This document shows, piece by piece, positions 7,408 to 16,163 of a stretch of DNA of 64,000 nucleotides (within the stretch, counting starts at the first letter, position 1; every line of letters starts with the position of its first letter). Below the pieces are notes generated by a model. It saw only the letters and a list, made by a program, of their open reading frames with translations, was not told the DNA's origin and did no database searches. The stretch spans positions 62,001 through 126,000 of the forward strand of contig NZ_JALPNU010000005.1 in assembly GCF_030851345.1 (NCBI RefSeq), read 5' to 3'. The position numbers were made by a program, and so were the translations under genes. Source of the stretch: Marinifilum sp. D714 (GTDB lineage: Bacteria; Bacteroidota; Bacteroidia; Bacteroidales; Marinifilaceae).

Positions 7408-8637
7408 TTAATTATCATATTGCCTTAGAGGACAATACTTAAGCACATTTCTAACTCTTTGTCCTTGATGATAGGATACTACAGAACCAATGCTGTAATC
7501 ATCCATTATATTGACAGATTTCATCACTTTGTTATCATCTTTGGTAGTTTTCCAAATGCCGCTAGCTCCCCTATTCCAAGTATACGTATCAGCACAATAA
7601 TCAACATCTCCATCGACCACAGTTGGTGCTCCCCATCCCGTATAAAAAACAGTAGGTAAAAGCCCAAAATACTTACCTATACTAGCTACAATAGTACTAT
7701 TATCCTGAAAGTGGCTAGGTGCGAAAATGAGACCTATATCTTTTGGATCAGTAATTTCTATAGCATCACCTTCCTCTACCTGAGTCAAATCCAAACCTGG
7801 TAAAATAGATGGATCAGTCGTAATATGAGCTGGTGCCGAAATATCAGGATCATAATATTGAGCCCATGGGCTCGTTTTGCACACCCAAATATTCAAATAC
7901 AAATTGTGATCCCACATCAAGTTATCTTTTAAGTAAGACAAAGCCTCAGCTTCATCAACATCACCTAAATGCACGCGATTAATACCTGTTTCACCCAACT
8001 TATTTCCATCTGGATCTACTGTAACCAATTCGAAACGTACTTTCTGATCAATTGAATGTGGTGCGTTAGCTTTAGCCGTATTAGCAAAAGCTTTATTCAA
8101 ACTTTCAATAACAGCATTTATCTTTTCTTCTTTAAAACTACTGATAGCCTTTTCATGACTATCCGTTTCCACCATATGAAAAACAACAGGAATAACATAT
8201 TCTTTTAATTCTTCAATTGGCTCTGCTTCAAGTATGACACTAACGCGTTCACTTTCCACATCTCCCGCTTTAGCATAAAATATAAGTTCTGAATCACTCG
8301 ATTCAGTAGAGTACTTAAAATTCTCAAGCTTATCTCCACTTTCAGTATAAATATCTAATCCTTCAGGTAAGTTTCTCATACGATACTTTACCGTATCCCT
8401 ATAGCTTGTATCTTTAATCATACCATCACCATAAAACTTTTCAGTAATATCAATCCCGTAATAAGCACTTAATACAAATTCTACTTCCGCTACTCCATTT
8501 GCAAATAAATGTGTTGAACTAGCCGACAATTCTAATTTAACAACCTCATTATGTTCGTTTTCAAAACGATCATAAGGCTCCTTTTCACAAGCAAATAATG
8601 CTAGTATTAATGTGATATATAAATATATTCTTTTCAT
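7408..8637 (-). CDS. M43-type metalloprotease-like lipoprotein with lost zinc site (pseudoenzyme), locus 2
   Basis: A 409-residue lipoprotein (lipobox LFAC, Cys 17). After a beta-rich N-terminus (about 30-145), residues 147-400 follow the pappalysin-like layout of the Bacteroidota zinc metalloproteinase lipoproteins: YVIPVVFHMV, then EEKINAVIESLNKAFAN, then LNIWVCK, the active-site helix and a Met-turn (NIMDDYS, 376-382). Where HExxHxxGxxH is expected the protein reads ASIGKYFGLLP (318-328): A for H, S for E, K for H, P for the last H, with only the Gly kept. The frame is intact and the Met-turn and C-terminus are preserved, so it looks like a folded but catalytically dead binding protein. 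It follows susD by 12 bp and probably works with SusCD at the cell surface. Confidence 0.8.
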   Translation of the reverse strand: MKRIYLYITLILALFACEKEPYDRFENEHNEVVKLELSASSTHLFANGVAEVEFVLSAYYGIDITEKFYGDGMIKDTSYRDTVKYRMRNLPEGLDIYTESGDKLENFKYSTESSDSELIFYAKAGDVESERVSVILEAEPIEELKEYVIPVVFHMVETDSHEKAISSFKEEKINAVIESLNKAFANTAKANAPHSIDQKVRFELVTVDPDGNKLGETGINRVHLGDVDEAEALSYLKDNLMWDHNLYLNIWVCKTSPWAQYYDPDISAPAHITTDPSILPGLDLTQVEEGDAIEITDPKDIGLIFAPSHFQDNSTIVASIGKYFGLLPTVFYTGWGAPTVVDGDVDYCADTYTWNRGASGIWKTTKDDNKVMKSVNIMDDYSIGSVVSYHQGQRVRNVLKYCPLRQYDN

Positions 8638-8649
8638 CTTTCCAAAATT

Positions 8650-10086
8650 TTAATGAAGGTTCCAACCAGGATTTTGTTCAATATTATTATTCTCCAATTC
8701 AGAATTAAAAGGAATTGGTTGTGTTAAACGATAATCTCCATCTTCAAGTGTATACGATTCAACATCTTCATTATCAATTGCAGAACGAGTAAACCCTTTA
8801 CGTGTTCTTACCATATCTAACCATAGCATATCAAACTCAAAACAAAATTCTCTTTTTCGCTCATCCAAAATTTCTTGTAGCACATCGCTACCTGTAAACT
8901 CCGTATAGTCTGTAATTCTGTTCGATTGAAACTCTTCAAGATAAGTTTTAGCTTCTGCCATATCACCTTTTCTAGCATATGATTCAGCAATAATCAAATG
9001 TAAATCTGCAATTCTAAAAAAGAAATATGGATTAATTCCATAACTGTAAAAGTGCTTGAATTTAGAAATACTTTTATCCACATTATTAACCCATGCATTT
9101 CTTATATCATTATCAGACATCAGATTACTAATTCGTTCACTTGCATAATTAGGCATATTATAAAGTGCTATACCACAAACAGCATCTCGATATTCATTTG
9201 TATATCCAAATGGTGTACAAACAAGTAATGCAGTAGGATTTTCCTTTTCAATACCAGATTCCTGAATATCAAACATATCATCAAACTCATCTATACTAGC
9301 AAGTTTTTTTCCTTCCATAGCCTTGGTTGCATACTCAATAGCCATGTCGTAATCACCTTCAACACCAGCGCCAGATGCTCCTTTAAAATGATAAACCTTG
9401 GCTAAGAGTGCATTTACCAATCGTGCATCGTAAAATAAGCTAAACTCAGTAGGCTCTGTCTTATATGACAAGATATCTTCTAACTCCTTAATGATTATGG
9501 CATATACTTCTGTTTGAGTTTTCCTTTCTGAGTCATAGGATAAAACATCATCTGCATTCAAATTCACCGGTATACCAAGGTCATCCCTATCATAAGGGGA
9601 AAAATATTGTATTAGTTTCAATAAATTCCAGGCACGCAAGAATTTGGCTTCGGCCTGAATAATATTTGCTTCATCTTCAGTGATGCCACCAAGAGCATCA
9701 AGTTCTCCTAGAACTGTGTTGTAATAGCCAATAGAAGAATACAGATTATTCCATAAATTAGAATGGAAGTTTTTATTATACCATTGCAACGATTCATAAA
9801 AAATCCCCCTATTGTTTCTTCCCCACCAATTATCCAAGTACACCTCATCATCTAATTGTCCTGAATAATAAATAAAAGTTTTAAAGAAACGTTCATCAGA
9901 ATAAAAGGGAGATACATTACTAACTGAACTACCCTGTGTATATTCAGATAAACATGCGCCCATCAAAGTTTTTACATCATCATAGGTTTTAACGACAGTA
10001 AGATTCTTAGGTTCCACTTCCAGATAGCCCTCACAAGAGCTAAACCCCCAAACAAGAACCAATAATATATATGTTATTTTTTTCAT
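8650..10086 (-). CDS. SusD/RagB substrate-binding lipoprotein, locus 2
   Basis: A 478-residue outer-membrane lipoprotein (signal ending WGFSSC, Cys 18), start ATG at 10086. The N-terminal SusD_RagB helical half (ANIIQAEAKFLRAWNLLKLIQYFSPY) and C-terminal half (FFFRIADLHLIIAESYARKGD ... ERKREFCFEFDMLWLDMVRTRKG) are complete, ending in the usual PIPFNSELENN..EQNPGW tail. It forms the lid over the SusC barrel encoded 145 bp upstream. The ligand is unknown. Confidence 0.95.
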   Translation of the reverse strand: MKKITYILLVLVWGFSSCEGYLEVEPKNLTVVKTYDDVKTLMGACLSEYTQGSSVSNVSPFYSDERFFKTFIYYSGQLDDEVYLDNWWGRNNRGIFYESLQWYNKNFHSNLWNNLYSSIGYYNTVLGELDALGGITEDEANIIQAEAKFLRAWNLLKLIQYFSPYDRDDLGIPVNLNADDVLSYDSERKTQTEVYAIIIKELEDILSYKTEPTEFSLFYDARLVNALLAKVYHFKGASGAGVEGDYDMAIEYATKAMEGKKLASIDEFDDMFDIQESGIEKENPTALLVCTPFGYTNEYRDAVCGIALYNMPNYASERISNLMSDNDIRNAWVNNVDKSISKFKHFYSYGINPYFFFRIADLHLIIAESYARKGDMAEAKTYLEEFQSNRITDYTEFTGSDVLQEILDERKREFCFEFDMLWLDMVRTRKGFTRSAIDNEDVESYTLEDGDYRLTQPIPFNSELENNNIEQNPGWNLH

Positions 10087-10231
10087 CTGTTTATAATTTT
10101 ATTTTTAGATCAGATGGAACTTACCATGAATTAAATAATCATTACCTCCGATTAGCTCGCAAGCTCGGTTCTCGTATGTGAGTTAATAATTACTTAATCA
10201 TAGACGTTTCATTTTAATTATTTTAACTCGA

Positions 10232-13200
10232 TTAGAATCCTATATTTAAAGACATCACATACTTACGTGTATTAGGGTAATCGAGTGCTCCCAATAGTGA
10301 TGGATCAATGCCTTTATATTTAGAGAAAGTTGCCACATTACGAACATTAAAGTTCAGACGTGCACTTTTCAATCCAATTCTATTAACTAACTCAGACTTG
10401 AACATATATCCCAAACTGATCATATTAATTCTAAAATAATCACCATCCTCTAGTTCAGTATCAATCATATATGTATCAAAAGCTGAATAAAAATAATCAA
10501 CACGAGGATATTTTGTTACATCACCCGGCTGAGTCCAGGAATCCAAAATATGAGCTTGCTTATTTCTAGAAGTTGTTAATTGATCGTTGGCTCCAAAAGA
10601 CATAATTTTATGACCTCCTTTATAATCCCCAGAAATACGCAATGACAATTGCTTATACTTTAAAGTTGTGGATATACCGCCATAGTAGCTTGGGGTATAA
10701 TCTCCAAGATATGAAGCTTTTGGCAATTGAATATTTGAAGTCACATTTTGAGTCAGCTTCATATCAAAAGGCTTACCATCATCTCCAATAACATATACAT
10801 GACCATCAGATGGATTAATACTATGAAATTTATATCCATACCAGCCTTTTACAGGGTAACCAGTAACATACTCCTGCCCTTTAGCTGCAACATCATCTAA
10901 ATTAGGGTAAAATGACTGTACAATTTCATCATTTAACAAATTCAAATTAGCCTGCAAAATCCATGTAAAATCATTACGATCGTATACAGTAGTAGTCATA
11001 TCAAACTCCCAACCTTTATTGGAAATAGAAGCAACATTTGCTTTGATACCTGATCTTCCTGAGGAAACAGCAAGTTTCTTAAGGTTTAGCACATCTTCAG
11101 TAATATTATCGAAATAGTTAACTCCAATCTGCAATTTGTTATTCCAAAGTCCTACTTCCACTCCAACATTACGATCTTTCTTGGTTTGCCACTTTAAGTT
11201 CTTGCTGGGATAATCAATTCTGTTTGGTAAAACTTGACCATCGTACTTGTAATTAGCATTATTAAAATGTAATAAAGTATATGGTGAAGCATTACGATCA
11301 ATACTTCCCGTGTAACCATATCCCCCTTTTAAGGCCAATAGTGAAACTATACTGCCATCTAAAAAAGCTTCGTTATGAAGATTCCATCTTCCTGACACAT
11401 TCCAAAGAGGTGTAAATTGGTTAGCATTCCCAACAAAAGTAGAACCATCATAACGCAAGCTTCCACTTAAGATATATCTATCCTTGTAAGAGTATAGCAT
11501 ATTCGTAAAGAATGATGATAATTTATCTTCATATTCTGAAGTTCCACCAAGAGCATACAAATTAAGACGATCAGCCTCAAATCCATCTAAATCAGGATAT
11601 CCGCCGATTCCATGTACTGCATCGTAAGTAGGAGAAAAGTTGAAAAAAGTATTCGACTTGGTTTGTCTAATTTCCTGACCTCCAAACAAAGTTACATAAT
11701 GACCACCTTCAAATTCTTTCATAAACTGCAAAGTATTACGCAGAGTATACTCACTTCCTCTACTAGTACTTTCTCTTAATGATCCCTGAAGCATGTCGTA
11801 GGAAAATGAAGATCTACTTTCAGGATGCCAATTAGTGCTATAAATACCATTAGTGCTATAATCGGAATAAGTACCAGCTATAATCTTTTTCGAACTATGA
11901 TTCGAATTGATATTATAAGCTCCTTGTAAGGTATAAGTTAATCCTGGCAGAAATTCGTACTCAAATTTCAGATTCATATTTGAACTAATATAACGCGAAT
12001 CATCAGTATTTTTTTTCAAATCTTCAAGGGCATTAAACTGACGAAAATAACCTTTTCCGTCAACCGTTTCAATAGAAGCAGGATAGGTTAAATCATATGC
12101 ATAAGTTCCATCCTCATTGTAAGGTTTTTCATATGGGTTAGCGTAAATAGCATATTTTAAAGGATTAATACCACTAGCCGTTTTTGTTGTATTACGAAGA
12201 TTAGTCGATAAACCAAAAGTGATCCGTATTTTTTCTGATGGATTATGAGTAATCTTCATGTTTAGTCCAAGTTTGTCAAACTCATTATTAGGCTCGATAC
12301 CTTCTTCTGATAAATAGTTCCCCGATACGTAATATTGAGTTTTTTCATTTCCGCCACTCATACTTAAAGAGTGTTGCTGACTTATAGCAGTTTTAAATAT
12401 CTCCTTAAACCAATTGGTATTTGTATTACGCAATTGATCTAAAGCCATATTTGCATCAGCTAAGGTCATGGTTTCATTTTCAATGGCTCTATAAATATCA
12501 GCAGCCCTACCAAGAAACGGTCTCTCGCTCCAATCCTCATAATAGCCTTTCTCAAATTCAACCTTCTCAGCTGAGTTCATCATAAACAACTCAGGATTTG
12601 GCCTTTCGGTAATTGTCATATTTGAGGTAATATTGAAAAATGTTTTACCAGAATGACCCGATTTTGTAGTAATTACAATTACACCATTAGCTGCCTGCGC
12701 TCCATAAATAGCAGATGCTGCAGCATCCTTCAATACCGTAATGGATTCGATATCTTCCGGAGCTACATTACCAATACCTGAAGTTAAAGCTTGAGCTCTT
12801 AAAGCATTCCCATCACTTACTTCTGGTACTGATCCCATCATAGGCATTCCATCAACAATCCATAAAGGATTTGTATTACCTGTAAAAGAGTTTACTCCAC
12901 GAATTTGAATATCTGCATCTTCACCAGGTCTTCCACTTGAAACCACATTCAATCCAGATACGCTTCCTTCTAAGGCATCCTCAACAGATGTAAAACCAAC
13001 GTTCTTAATAGCCTGATTGGTAATGGCCTTTGCACTACCTGTCATTCTTTCACGATTGATGGTTTGATAACCTGTCACTACCACCTCAGCCATTTGTTCT
13101 GAGTCTGCTGTAAGCTTTACATTTTGCACTGTCTGTCCTTTGTAAGTAACCTCTTGTGGCAACATCCCTACAAAAGAGAAAACCAATACCACATTGTCAT

Positions 13201-13723
13201 TTTCAACTTCGATAGCATACTTTCCATCAATATCCGTTGCAACCCCAACCGAAGTTCCTTTAATTACAACCGATACTCCTGGAAGAGGCACTCCTTGGTC
13301 GTCGGTTACCGTTCCTTTGATTTCTTTCTTTTCCTGTTGTCCTTTGGTAGCTGGCTCAGACGGCTTATCGACTACCATAATCACATTATCCTGAAAGCGA
13401 CATTCTAAACTACTTTTGCCAAATATTTCATTTAGAACCTCTTCTACAGTTTTACCAGCGGCATCGACACTTACACGATTTAATTCCTGAATTTTTTCTT
13501 CACTGTAAATAAAACTCAAACCTGTTTGAGACTTGATTTCATTTAGAACTTCCAATATCGTAGCATCTTCAAATTCGAAACTAACTCGCTGGTTTTGAGA
13601 AAAAACTCCTGCCGTTGCACTTAGAGATAGTGCCAATGTTAAAAAGAGTACTAGTTTCATTTCCAATAGGATTTTTAGCCATTTCCGTTTCGGGAAATGA
13701 ACCAACAAATGATTTTTTTTCAT
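10232..13723 (-). CDS. SusC/RagA TonB-dependent transporter with STN domain, locus 2
   Basis: A complete SusC of 1163 residues starting at the ATG complementary to 13721-13723. Order: basic leader and signal peptide (to about 42), STN domain (about 48-120, RVSFEFEDATILEVLNEIKS), carboxypeptidase-regulatory-like domain (about 135-215, GTVTDDQGVPLPGVSVVIKG), plug with AAASAIYGAQAANGVIVITTKSG, 22-strand barrel, and a C-terminal beta signal ending LNIGF. The STN marks it as a transducer to the FecR upstream. The leader between fecR and susC carries the antisense RNA candidate. Confidence 0.96.
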   Translation of the reverse strand: MKKNHLLVHFPKRKWLKILLEMKLVLFLTLALSLSATAGVFSQNQRVSFEFEDATILEVLNEIKSQTGLSFIYSEEKIQELNRVSVDAAGKTVEEVLNEIFGKSSLECRFQDNVIMVVDKPSEPATKGQQEKKEIKGTVTDDQGVPLPGVSVVIKGTSVGVATDIDGKYAIEVENDNVVLVFSFVGMLPQEVTYKGQTVQNVKLTADSEQMAEVVVTGYQTINRERMTGSAKAITNQAIKNVGFTSVEDALEGSVSGLNVVSSGRPGEDADIQIRGVNSFTGNTNPLWIVDGMPMMGSVPEVSDGNALRAQALTSGIGNVAPEDIESITVLKDAAASAIYGAQAANGVIVITTKSGHSGKTFFNITSNMTITERPNPELFMMNSAEKVEFEKGYYEDWSERPFLGRAADIYRAIENETMTLADANMALDQLRNTNTNWFKEIFKTAISQQHSLSMSGGNEKTQYYVSGNYLSEEGIEPNNEFDKLGLNMKITHNPSEKIRITFGLSTNLRNTTKTASGINPLKYAIYANPYEKPYNEDGTYAYDLTYPASIETVDGKGYFRQFNALEDLKKNTDDSRYISSNMNLKFEYEFLPGLTYTLQGAYNINSNHSSKKIIAGTYSDYSTNGIYSTNWHPESRSSFSYDMLQGSLRESTSRGSEYTLRNTLQFMKEFEGGHYVTLFGGQEIRQTKSNTFFNFSPTYDAVHGIGGYPDLDGFEADRLNLYALGGTSEYEDKLSSFFTNMLYSYKDRYILSGSLRYDGSTFVGNANQFTPLWNVSGRWNLHNEAFLDGSIVSLLALKGGYGYTGSIDRNASPYTLLHFNNANYKYDGQVLPNRIDYPSKNLKWQTKKDRNVGVEVGLWNNKLQIGVNYFDNITEDVLNLKKLAVSSGRSGIKANVASISNKGWEFDMTTTVYDRNDFTWILQANLNLLNDEIVQSFYPNLDDVAAKGQEYVTGYPVKGWYGYKFHSINPSDGHVYVIGDDGKPFDMKLTQNVTSNIQLPKASYLGDYTPSYYGGISTTLKYKQLSLRISGDYKGGHKIMSFGANDQLTTSRNKQAHILDSWTQPGDVTKYPRVDYFYSAFDTYMIDTELEDGDYFRINMISLGYMFKSELVNRIGLKSARLNFNVRNVATFSKYKGIDPSLLGALDYPNTRKYVMSLNIGF

Positions 13724-13730
13724 AATTTTG
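13723..13730 (+). promoter_or_regulatory. Antisense -7 box (TAATTTTG) over the susC start, locus 2
   Basis: An exact TAnnTTTG match opposite susC, overlapping the start codon complement by one base as in the other loci. No clear -33 element. Confidence 0.5.
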
Positions 13731-13735
13731 TATTG

Positions 13736-13825
13736 AAATGAGTTAACATTTGAATAGAAACCGCCAAGTATCTATTCGATTATTGATTTCGAAACGGGAG
13801 GATCTGCAAATCCTTCCGTTTTTAT
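13736..13825 (+). ncRNA. Candidate cis-antisense RNA to the susC leader, locus 2
   Basis: Predicted about 90 nt. Hairpin 1 (13752-13777) pairs GAATAGA with TCTATTC, then an A/A mismatch and two pairs close the hexaloop CGCCAA (13762-13767). A 14-nt spacer contains ATTAT. Hairpin 2 (13792-13821) is a 12-bp stem with one G-U pair and the loop CTGCAA, followed by a T-rich run. The layout matches loci 1, 3 and 4 but the stem sequences do not, so the fold rather than the sequence is conserved. Likely target: the leader of susC. Confidence 0.65.
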
Positions 13826-13827
13826 TT
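13792..13827 (+). terminator. Plus-strand terminator between fecR and susC, locus 2
   Basis: AAACGGGAGGAT pairs with ATCCTTCCGTTT (one G-U), then TTTATTT. The orientation is antisense to the operon. This one lies 112 bp from the fecR stop rather than next to it. Confidence 0.65.
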
Positions 13828-13938
13828 ATACCGATTTGTTCCTAAAATGCCGAATTACTTCGTTTCTCACGCATTGCGCCTTTAGAAATCTATCGGCATA
13901 ATACGTGCAGCATTATAAGATTAAAATCGTATTAGGTT

Positions 13939-15096
13939 CTATTTTGCCATCACTACTATGGTATTCTTGTTAATTTCAAATTTTGCATTCGAAGTTTCCT
14001 GTATAAAATACAACAAACTTCTCACGTCAACATATCTTTCCATATCACCTGAGAATCGATAATTTTTACATTCTTCATTCATGTAAAATATCTTCACATT
14101 GTACCATCGTTCCAATCGAAGCATGATATTTTCCAAGGATTCATTCTCGAAAACAAAGTCACCATCTTTCCAGGCAATGTATGGTCGAACATTTACTTTT
14201 TTGATATCTATTTTACCCAACTTCATGTTTGTCAATCCCAATTCTCCTGGTTTTAATCTTGATTCTTCTCCTCTTGGATTCGCTCTTACACCAACCGATC
14301 CTTCAACCAAAACTGTTTTTATCTCATCCTGATTATAGGCATTGATACAAAACTCCGTACCATACACTTTAACTTGCTGATTGTAAGAATTCACAACAAA
14401 TGCCTTCTTTTCATCATGAGCTACATCAAAATACGCTTCTCCCTTTAGAAACACTTTTCGAATATTACCAGTAAATTGAACTGGATATCTTAATTCCGAA
14501 TCAGCATTCAGCCACACTCTGGTTCCATCTGCCAACTGCATATTAAACTCGTTTCCGCGCTCAGTTTTTAATGTATTATAGATTAGTTTATCTGTTTTTG
14601 TATCACTCTCGGTGTATTCAAGTCCTGTTTCAGAATCCAATTGAATTAAGGAACCATCTTTTTCTTTGATCTTTTTGTTTTGATCTTCAATATCAACTTG
14701 CCTTCCTGTTGACAAAATTAATCGAGCGCCTTTCTTTCCAGGTTGAATTTCTTGGTTTGCTGCAATCATTTCCTGATTTTCCTGGTACTGATTCCATAAA
14801 TAAGGGATGGAAAGGCTCAATATCAGAATCACACTGGCTGCAGCTGCAATCCAGGTAATGTAACGAACTCTAGAGTTAATACGATTCTCAAATTTCTTCC
14901 ATTCTTTGTTGGTATCAATTTGTTTGGATTTAAAACTCCAACGCACAAACAAAGATTTTTTCAGAATCTTCTCATAGATCTTTTGGTTCTCATCAGAAGA
15001 ATGAATCCATGTTTCTATGGATTTTTCCTCTTCCCCTTTGAGTTCACCTGAAATGTAATCTACAATTTCCTGGTATTTTTGATCGCTAATATTCAT
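13939..15096 (-). CDS. FecR-family anti-sigma factor, locus 2
   Basis: 385 residues: cytoplasmic N-terminus, membrane helix (about 80-101, YITWIAAAASVILILSLS), FecR domain (about 180-275, RGNEFNMQLADGTRVWLNA, KVFLKGEAYFDVAHDE) and DUF4974 (about 315-385, LENIMLRLERWYNVKIFY). It lies 71 bp downstream of its sigma gene. It should hold that sigma factor inactive until SusC signals. No defects seen. Confidence 0.94.
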   Translation of the reverse strand: MNISDQKYQEIVDYISGELKGEEEKSIETWIHSSDENQKIYEKILKKSLFVRWSFKSKQIDTNKEWKKFENRINSRVRYITWIAAAASVILILSLSIPYLWNQYQENQEMIAANQEIQPGKKGARLILSTGRQVDIEDQNKKIKEKDGSLIQLDSETGLEYTESDTKTDKLIYNTLKTERGNEFNMQLADGTRVWLNADSELRYPVQFTGNIRKVFLKGEAYFDVAHDEKKAFVVNSYNQQVKVYGTEFCINAYNQDEIKTVLVEGSVGVRANPRGEESRLKPGELGLTNMKLGKIDIKKVNVRPYIAWKDGDFVFENESLENIMLRLERWYNVKIFYMNEECKNYRFSGDMERYVDVRSLLYFIQETSNAKFEINKNTIVVMAK

Positions 15097-15167
15097 TTGT
15101 TTTCCCGTAAATTAAGTGCACTGTCATTATAAGTACAGGAAAAATGAAAAACGGTTGACAAAAAAAT

Positions 15168-15782
15168 CTATTTTTTTGAAAAAAAGTATAAAAGAAAGAA
15201 ATCTCCCAACTTATCGGAACTGGCTCTAAGTGTTTTGAGTGAACGCACCACGTGTGTTTTTACTGTTTGAATTGAAATATTCAACTCATCAGCAGTTTCC
15301 TGATATTTCATCCCTTTCAGATAAATGCACTTTATCACTTCTCTCCCACGTTCTGGTAATTTTTCAACTTCTTCAAGAATTTTGGCTACTATTTCCTCTT
15401 TATTGGATTCAAACTCATTATAGATTTTATCAAAACTCTCAATATCAGCAGCATTCTTAAGCACATCTACCTTTTTCAGTTTATTAAAACAGGCATTTTT
15501 AACCGCTACATGCAGGTAGGAAGCTAATTTGTCAGGATTCCAATTGTGGTAAGTTTTTTTTCTCCATATGCCAACAAAAAGATCCTGTACCAAGTCTTGA
15601 GATTGATCCAAATCGTTTAAAAAAGTATCAGCCCAAATCACTAAGGATTCAAAATACTTTTTAAAGAGTAGATTCATTCCCTGCTTATTATCAGCAGATA
15701 ACAATTCGCATATGTACTTATCGGTGGTTCTCATGGTTGAATTAGGAGCTTCAAAGCTTGCAATTTTTTTTGTTTTGTGCAA
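15168..15782 (-). CDS. ECF sigma-70 factor, locus 2
   Basis: 204 residues. Region 2 reads LFKKYFESLVIWADTFL and DLVQDLFVGIWRKKTYHNW; region 4 reads LPERGREVIKCIYLKGMKYQETADEL with the HTH SIQTVKTHVVRSLKTL. An internal Met (15734, MRTTDKYICELL) is an equally plausible start, since the first 16 residues are unlike the family. First gene of the locus-2 operon. Confidence 0.93.
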   Translation of the reverse strand: MHKTKKIASFEAPNSTMRTTDKYICELLSADNKQGMNLLFKKYFESLVIWADTFLNDLDQSQDLVQDLFVGIWRKKTYHNWNPDKLASYLHVAVKNACFNKLKKVDVLKNAADIESFDKIYNEFESNKEEIVAKILEEVEKLPERGREVIKCIYLKGMKYQETADELNISIQTVKTHVVRSLKTLRASSDKLGDFFLLYFFSKK

Positions 15783-15993
15783 GCTGTAATTTTCAACTCC
15801 TAGAAACCATCCCTTAACTTCTTTTGAACACTTCTGAAACTTTTTACGGAAGGAATGTTTTAGACACTGGCACAGTATACAGTGTTTTAGCGGTAAGCTG
15901 CAAACAATCTTTCAAAGGCTACAAAAAGAATAAATACCCAATACCTTTATAAAATTTGTGCATTGCGGCAGTTGATGAATATTAGTCCAAAAT

Positions 15994-16024
15994 AAAAAAG
16001 CAGCCACTCCCAATTGTGGCTGCT
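15994..16024 (-). terminator. Terminator of locus 3 (after thioredoxin)
   Basis: The same 9-bp stem AGCAGCCAC/GTGGCTGCT as at 5815-5840, followed by Ts on the minus strand. Confidence 0.85.
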
Positions 16025-16087
16025 CCATCTACTAATCAACATATCTATTTCATCTATTCCTCAGAATGATTTCGAGTTAGTTTTTAA
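15994..16087 (-). ncRNA. Conserved 3' element or candidate 3'-UTR RNA after thioredoxin, copy 2
   Basis: Near-identical to 5809-5903, including the terminator hairpin and the upstream CTCGAAATCATTCTGAGGAA segment. Unlike copy 1, the possible -7 box here is imperfect (TACTTGTA). The two thioredoxin genes themselves have diverged much more, so this element is either under RNA-level selection or was homogenised by gene conversion. Confidence 0.35.
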
Positions 16088-16163
16088 AAATTTACAAGTA
16101 ATAGACAATATAGATAAAGCTTTTATTACAATTTATAAATCGCATTGGGCTACGAAATAAAGT

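Larger units (their letters stand above)
15783..16163. other. Intergenic region between loci 2 and 3
   Basis: A 381-bp gap with no credible gene. It must contain the promoter of the locus-2 sigma gene (no exact TAnnTTTG found on the minus strand) and holds the 3' element and terminator of the locus-3 thioredoxin. Confidence 0.6.

Noticed and set aside
13124-13408. Plus-strand ORFs inside susC of locus 2
   Set aside because: Shadow frames of a clear SusC coding region with no independent support. Similar antisense ORFs inside other genes were left out for the same reason.
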